A stretch of 64,000 nt of DNA from Chiua virens (Eukaryota > Basidiomycota > Agaricomycetes > Boletales > Boletaceae). The translations under genes were made by a program, and so were the position numbers. The notes beneath the pieces are model-generated. The model saw only the letters and a program-made list of their open reading frames with translations. It made no database searches and was not told where the DNA came from. Below are positions 59,459 to 64,000 of the stretch, piece by piece (position 1 is the stretch's first letter; each line of letters starts with the position of its first letter). The stretch covers positions 372,001 to 436,000 of the forward strand of contig JAHNUO010000011.1 of NCBI GenBank assembly GCA_019787685.1. Reading direction: 5' to 3'.

Positions 59459-60218
59459 ATGATTCCATCCACCCTCTTCGCTCTCGTGACTGCCTTGTCG
59501 TCGGTCGTTGCCGTCAATGGCGCTATCATCCAGCGTGATGGTAGCGGTAGCGTGGTGAGTGCTATCAGGATGGTGCATCCAAAGTGAGCTGACTTTGTCG
59601 GCTCCTTCACCAGAGTTTCCAAACGCCCCAGCCCACTGTGAGCTCCCATGCCATGTCGTCCGCGCCGGTGACTAGTGGTTCCGTTCTGACGAGCAAGTTT
59701 CCCTCCTCTGCACCTATGTCTTCGGCTGTTACTTCGCCCGCGACCACTACTTCACCTGTCCCAACCACTTCGCCTGCCACCGTGAAGTCCCCCACGGCAA
59801 CCACTACGTCGGTTGTTCGTGCTACGACTTGCGATGGTGTTCAGCAGTGGCAATCTGCTTTTGGTGTTTGTGATTTTCACCTGTGACCTCTATTTTGTGC
59901 TCATACACGTTGAAGTACTCTGCAGGAGATAAAGCGATCTTCAATAATCAGCTCTATGTTGCCAAGCAGTGGACATGGAACAACGCGCCGCCTACCCACC
60001 CTGACCAATGGACTGGTCAAGGTGCTTGCACCCCGCCGATTGTCAACTCAGCCAACTGTGCTGGCGTGCTCGCCTGGAACAAGGATACGGCCTATGTGAC
60101 TGGAAACCAGGTCACGTTTAACGGCCACCTTTGGATTGCGGTTCAATGGACGCAATCCAACTCGCCTGGAGATGCATCTGGCATCTGGAGGGATGAGGGT
60201 GCCTGCACGGTTTCTTAG
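59459..60218 (+). CDS. secreted protein with two CBM5/12 chitin-binding modules
   Basis: Exons 59459-59554, 59614-59865 and 59916-60218 are joined by 59 and 50 bp introns. A signal peptide (MIPSTLFALVTALSSVVAVN) precedes a Ser/Thr/Pro linker (TSPATTTSPVPTTSPATVKS) that should be O-mannosylated. Two CBM5/12 modules follow: CDGVQQWQSAFGYSAGDKAI with VAKQWTWNNAPP, and CAGVLAWNKDTAYVTGNQVT with IAVQWTQSNSPG. The aromatic binding Trp residues and flanking Cys are present in both. No catalytic domain is attached. It would bind chitin at or outside the cell wall, for self-protection or as an adhesin, which is inference. The first module's splice gives W-to-F spacing identical to the second, which supports the GTTTGT...GAAG intron. 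Confidence 0.85.
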
Positions 60219-60814
60219 ACGCTTCGTGTATATCTTATCATTTGACTCTTCTTCCTGGGCATTTTTTGTATTGCGAGCGCTTTTTGTTTAACTGGACATT
60301 TGATAACGATCGTTGATATTCCTGTTACTTCTGCCCGAGTTCGCATCCATTATGGACGATGAATGTTATTGTTCTTTCCGAGTGCATCCATTTGTGTTTC
60401 CAGAAAGATCCGTTCTTCGGCCTCGGCCTGCCTTCGGAACCAAAGATCGCCATGGATGGGTTGACAGTTGCGGAATGGCACGGGCACTTCGTTCAGCCAT
60501 TTTTACCTTGGCTGTGCTGCCACGAGAACCCGCTCAGCAGCGCAGTGCTGGTCGACCGGCACAACGGGTATCTTCCTTAGTCAGGGAAACGTATATAATT
60601 CCGAGCTCGAGGAGTTCCAGTTCTGCTTACATTGACAGTGAGAATCGTGCTCACGCGCCTCCAGCCCTCGTACAAGCCCTACTTTTTGCTAAAACCACTT
60701 GAAGTGACGAGTAACTGTACTACAGCGACACTGACGCCTTGCTAGCGTACGTCTCGCTTGACAAATTATACATATGCATCTGATCGATGTCCATCAGCAC
60801 CCAGACGCTCGTCC
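60219..60814. other. 0.6 kb intergenic, nothing recognised
   Basis: The frame at 60313-60702 has no domain. The stretch holds the 3' region of the CBM gene and the promoter side of the next. Confidence 0.55.
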
Positions 60815-62959
60815 ATGGCCTCACAGACCGTCCAAGGATGGCACCCGAACCCCCAACTCATGCAACCCGCCAAACAAGAGCAGCCACCGCAAGGGTGGAC
60901 GGGCAGCTGGCCCCCCGCATGGCGGTAACGTGCCCTTCCCACCCGGCTATCCAGGTCCACCCCCAGTGCCCGCCGGTGGGACCGCAGCCCACCCCAGTTG
61001 GAACGCCGGCTACTGGCAGTACAACCCGCTCGCGAACATGCAGAACCCGCAGCAGCAGCCGTGGGCACCCGCAGCCGGATGGTTCCCACCCAATTTCAAC
61101 CCCTACAAACGCGTGCCGAAACCGCCCTCGCCGAGTTATTGGAACACGAAGCTGACGGACAACGGGCTGGGTCTCGAAGGGATGGTCAAGAGGTGCGTTC
61201 GCGGGTGGTTGGCGTCTGGATGCGAGACAGATCATAACGCTGATGAGGGGCCTTGGTTTGGCCTTGACATTGCAGGAAGGAGCCGTCCGAGTATAATGGA
61301 GAGGAACCCCAGACGCCGTGGATTTGGAATCCGTCGAGTTTGCTCGAGAGTGGGGATCGAGCGACGCCGACGCGCGATTTTAATCCTCGCAGGACGGGAT
61401 CGGTCGATCCAAATGTTCGAGAGTCATCGACACCCCCGCGCGAGTTTGGTCAGAGCACTCGAGGCCTATCACAAGAGGGTTTGAGTACACAGGCACTCAG
61501 CCAGACCCAGACCCAGACGCCAGACAGAAGATCGTCTGCACGGGCGCACTATGTTTACACGCACGAGAGTGCTGTCACGCCCACTGGACCGGCAAGACAC
61601 AGTACGGATCCCGTCGATACAAGATCCACCCAGAGTGGAGGTAGCTTCGCTGGACCGTCTGCTCCAAGTCATCAACGTTCCCTCAGTGGGACCGAAGCTC
61701 GGCCCAACAGAGCGCGCTCTCAGCCTCCTGCTACGAACGAGGTACCACCCTACCCAGCGCCCACCCCGATCCCAAATAACCGCTCTGTTCCGGTACAACA
61801 ACAGTTCACGCAGGAACCTGAGACATTCACATCCAAGGGGGATCTTCACCCCACGTTTTCATCCAGTATCATCCGCACGCCAACGCACTACCAACACGCC
61901 CGTCGGAGCACCGAGGAACTCCCGTCCAGCTACCACTCTCGTTCCCCGTCCTCTGCAGGGCACGCCTCGACGCCGTCACGCGGACCACCTGCGCCTGAAC
62001 CACTGACAAGGCAATCTTCGTTGCCCACCACGCGCGACGTGTATGCCAACTTTACAGAGGACCTCACCAACTCGTTGAGTGCGAGCACCTCCTCGCGGCC
62101 CTGGCCATCTGGCAGTGCTACCAACTCACTCTCACGCAGCCGCACCGAACCTATCGTTGCCAACCTGACCACGATACACGAAGGATCGTCCGCATCCTCG
62201 AGCGGCGAGCTATACCTCGCGCCCTTGCGCGATCTCACCAGCTCGAGTTCGTCCTCGACAGAGTCGTCGCCAGATCCATCCCCGCGTCGGCGGTCAGACA
62301 GAGAGTGGGACAGGGAACGACGGACGTCGCCCTATGCCAGCATGTCTCACTCACCCGAGCCGTCCCCGCTGTATCGCGATCGCGATCGCCGCCCATCGCC
62401 CTACGCAAGCCGACACGCTGCCCCCCATTCACACTCCCCCTCCCCTTCACCGCACGCACGCACGCGCGATCCGTACCAGGGAGGCAGCACCGGCGTGAAC
62501 AGACGTGCAGACACGTGGGACCACCATCATCACAACCATAGTCACAGCAGCCTCGTGCACAACCCGCTCCCACCCCCACCCGTCGAGCGCGCCAACCTCG
62601 AGGCGTCGCGTCCACCTGTCCAGGAGGCGTCACCGCCGCACTATGCGCGCAGGGTGCGGATGGGGTTCTGGAACCGGCGGGGCGACCATCTCACGCCGAA
62701 TTCGTATGTGGTGTATGCGCCGCATGACCGGGCGTATCCGGAGGAGCTCCGGGATTACCCGAGTGAGCGGGAGGGGTATCAGGACCAGTATGGGTCGTTT
62801 GCGCCATGGCTGGAGGAACGGCCAGAGTTGCCTGCGTCGTTGCCGTCTCGTGGTAGGCAGCCTGCGCAGCCTTACGATACCGTGCGTCCGTTTGTGTTGT
62901 GCATTGTGTGATACTCATGCGTGTTGGTTTAGTTTGTGGTGTATGCCTACCTCCAGTGA
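60815..62959 (+). CDS. conserved disordered Ser/Pro/Arg-rich protein of unknown function
   Basis: The start at 60815 reads MASQTVQGWHPNPQLMQPAK and EQPPQGWTGSWPP. At a C6 run (60911-60916, one C too many) the frame shifts to HGGNVPFPPGYPG, then GYWQYNPLANMQNPQQQPWA and SYWNTKLTDNGLGLEGMVKR. An intron near 61194-61275 joins to KEPSEYNGEEPQTPWIWNPS. A 450-residue low-complexity part follows, rich in Ser, Pro, Arg and His. The conserved end is RMGFWNRRGDHLTPNSYVVY, with an intron at 62882-62932 that splices PYDT to FVVYAYLQ. The N-terminal YWxxKLxDNGLGLEGM and C-terminal YVVYAPxDRAYPEELRDYP blocks are shared by Agaricomycete proteins as I remember them. The role is unknown. Confidence 0.68.
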
Positions 62960-63242
62960 CGACCATCCACGCATCAATCTATTTATTCGAATGCTATCTA
63001 TGCAAGATCCAATGTTGTTGAAACAGGTTGCTCGAATTAGGAAAAAAGAAATGGCTGCATAAGTATAACTGATAAAGTAGTCATATTGGTACACTATACA
63101 TGTACAAGGAAATCAAACCGTAAACACCACACAAGGAAAGAATGAAGAAGGCTAAGGTACAACATGAATTGTGAAGCATGAAGCACACGAAAAGATAAGA
63201 GGACATCGAGAGAGAAAGATCCACAGATGTGAGAGAAAGAAA

Positions 63243-64000
63243 TTATAGTCCGATGCTGCCATGTTGGTATCGCATGTGATCATAGATGCCTTGGCCCTTG
63301 GGGAACGTCTGCAAACACTCCCAACAAATGTGCGTTTGGCACCGCGTACAGGTCACATGGTTGCAGCCCTCGCTCCGCTCGATGATGGTTTTGCACCCTG
63401 GACAATGCTTGACGTCGTGGTTCGACGTCCAATCCTTGAAGAGTTTGTCTTCGGCAACGTCGCGCTCCTGGCACGTCATCCCATCATGATACTCTATTCG
63501 ACACGCTGGACAAATGCGGGTGAGACACGAAGGGCACTGCAAAACGGCGTTCTGGGGAGCGGAGCGATACACCTGTGGGCAATCCGGCGTGGGACAGTGG
63601 ATGAAACTCGTCCGGTCGGCTGTGAACATAACTCCAGAAAGCCGCCTCGATGACAGCGTTGAAGTCGGCCGCAGAAAGAAGTCTCCGGGAAATGCCAAGA
63701 GGGACGCATTGCGTACACGTTGCATCGTTTCCGAGGCACTTCAGGGGGAACATCCTGTTCTCAACCGCGGAGCTGAGGTAGCTGGTGAGACAGGAACGAC
63801 ACCATCGGTGACCACATGCGAGTGACATGGGTACAACTGCCTCCCCAAAGCAGACGGGGCATACGTTCTCCGATGGGTTGGCCACATCGCCTTGTCGGCT
63901 CTGCAGGTCCTGGATAACGTCGCACGCCGTCCGAAACGCCGAGTCATTTCCTCGCACAACAAGGACACGTGCTCCAAAGTCCAAGATGCAGTTGTCGAAA
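63243..64000 (-). CDS. RBR (RING-IBR-RING) E3 ubiquitin ligase, C-terminal part
   Basis: The frame is open to the window edge, so the N-terminus is missing. RING1 reads CPVCFGEAVVPMSLACGHRW-CRSCLTSYL. The IBR region includes CPTPDCPQVYRS, LQCPSCLTRICPACRIEYHD and GMTCQE. The RING2/Rcat part is HCPGCKTIIERSEGCNHVTC-TRCQTHICWEC. In RBR ligases one RING2 Cys forms a thioester with ubiquitin, and here the candidate is in EGCNHVTC. The protein ends YDHMRYQHGSIGL at 63243. Between RPDEF and HCPTPDC the frame slips by one base (ttcatCcactg, about 63593), a probable extra C. It may be a stand-alone RBR or the tail of a larger helicase-type protein, because only the C-terminus is in view. Confidence 0.85.

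Noticed and set aside
60858..62966. Long minus-strand frames opposite the disordered protein.
   Set aside because: They are shadows of a GC-rich, low-complexity coding region. Splicing and conserved ends support the plus strand.

Overview
This window is nuclear DNA of a filamentous fungus, most likely an Agaricomycete (Basidiomycota). Evidence: genes are cut by many 45-65 bp GT-AG introns, often with CTNAC branch sites. The gene families are typical of that class: coiled-coil F-box proteins, TPR-CHAT proteins, DUF3638/DUF3645 giants, DUF4048, DUF6534 membrane proteins and APH-fold kinases. A Ceratobasidiaceae (Rhizoctonia-like) origin is my inference only. All coding models below were spliced by eye.

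Layout: 1-3560 is the 3' part of a Ty3/gypsy retrotransposon with its 3' LTR, abutting a decayed PIF/Harbinger transposase (3561-4724). 4757-7708 holds only fragments. 7709-19774 is a gene-rich stretch: FHA protein, mitochondrial ribosomal mL57, an unusual cyclophilin, three intron-containing tRNA-Leu(AAG) genes, TFIIA gamma, an F-box protein and an APH-fold protein. 20471-30498 is one giant DUF6606/DUF3638/DUF3645 gene, broken by stops and frameshifts and interrupted by a solo LTR. 30586-38991 holds a mitochondrial ornithine-type carrier and two tandem methionine-permease genes with an F-box gene between them. 39379-43945 holds a CHAT relic, a coiled-coil protein and unrecognised DNA. 43946-50130 is a duplicated GH16 glucanase / sugar transporter pair in which each copy kept a different member. 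50270-54267 is a DUF4048 gene plus a decayed copy. 54331-55536 is a head-to-head pair, ATP synthase subunit k and RRG7, whose start codons overlap. 56489-64000 holds a DUF6534 membrane gene, a double CBM5/12 secreted protein, a disordered conserved protein and an RBR E3 ligase running off the edge.

Functional themes: several genes serve mitochondria (mL57, ornithine carrier, ATP synthase subunit k, RRG7), and several act on or take up polysaccharide products at the cell surface (GH16, CBM5/12, alpha-glucoside-type transporter). Many genes carry one isolated single-base frameshift, including TFIIA gamma, which is normally essential. Three long 13-exon transporter genes are clean. I read the isolated indels mainly as sequence or assembly errors, and the DUF3638 locus as a real pseudogene. 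No defence system, CRISPR array or wholly new system was identified. The most notable items are the reciprocal decay of the GH16/transporter pair, the overlapping start codons, and the cyclophilin with an insertion.
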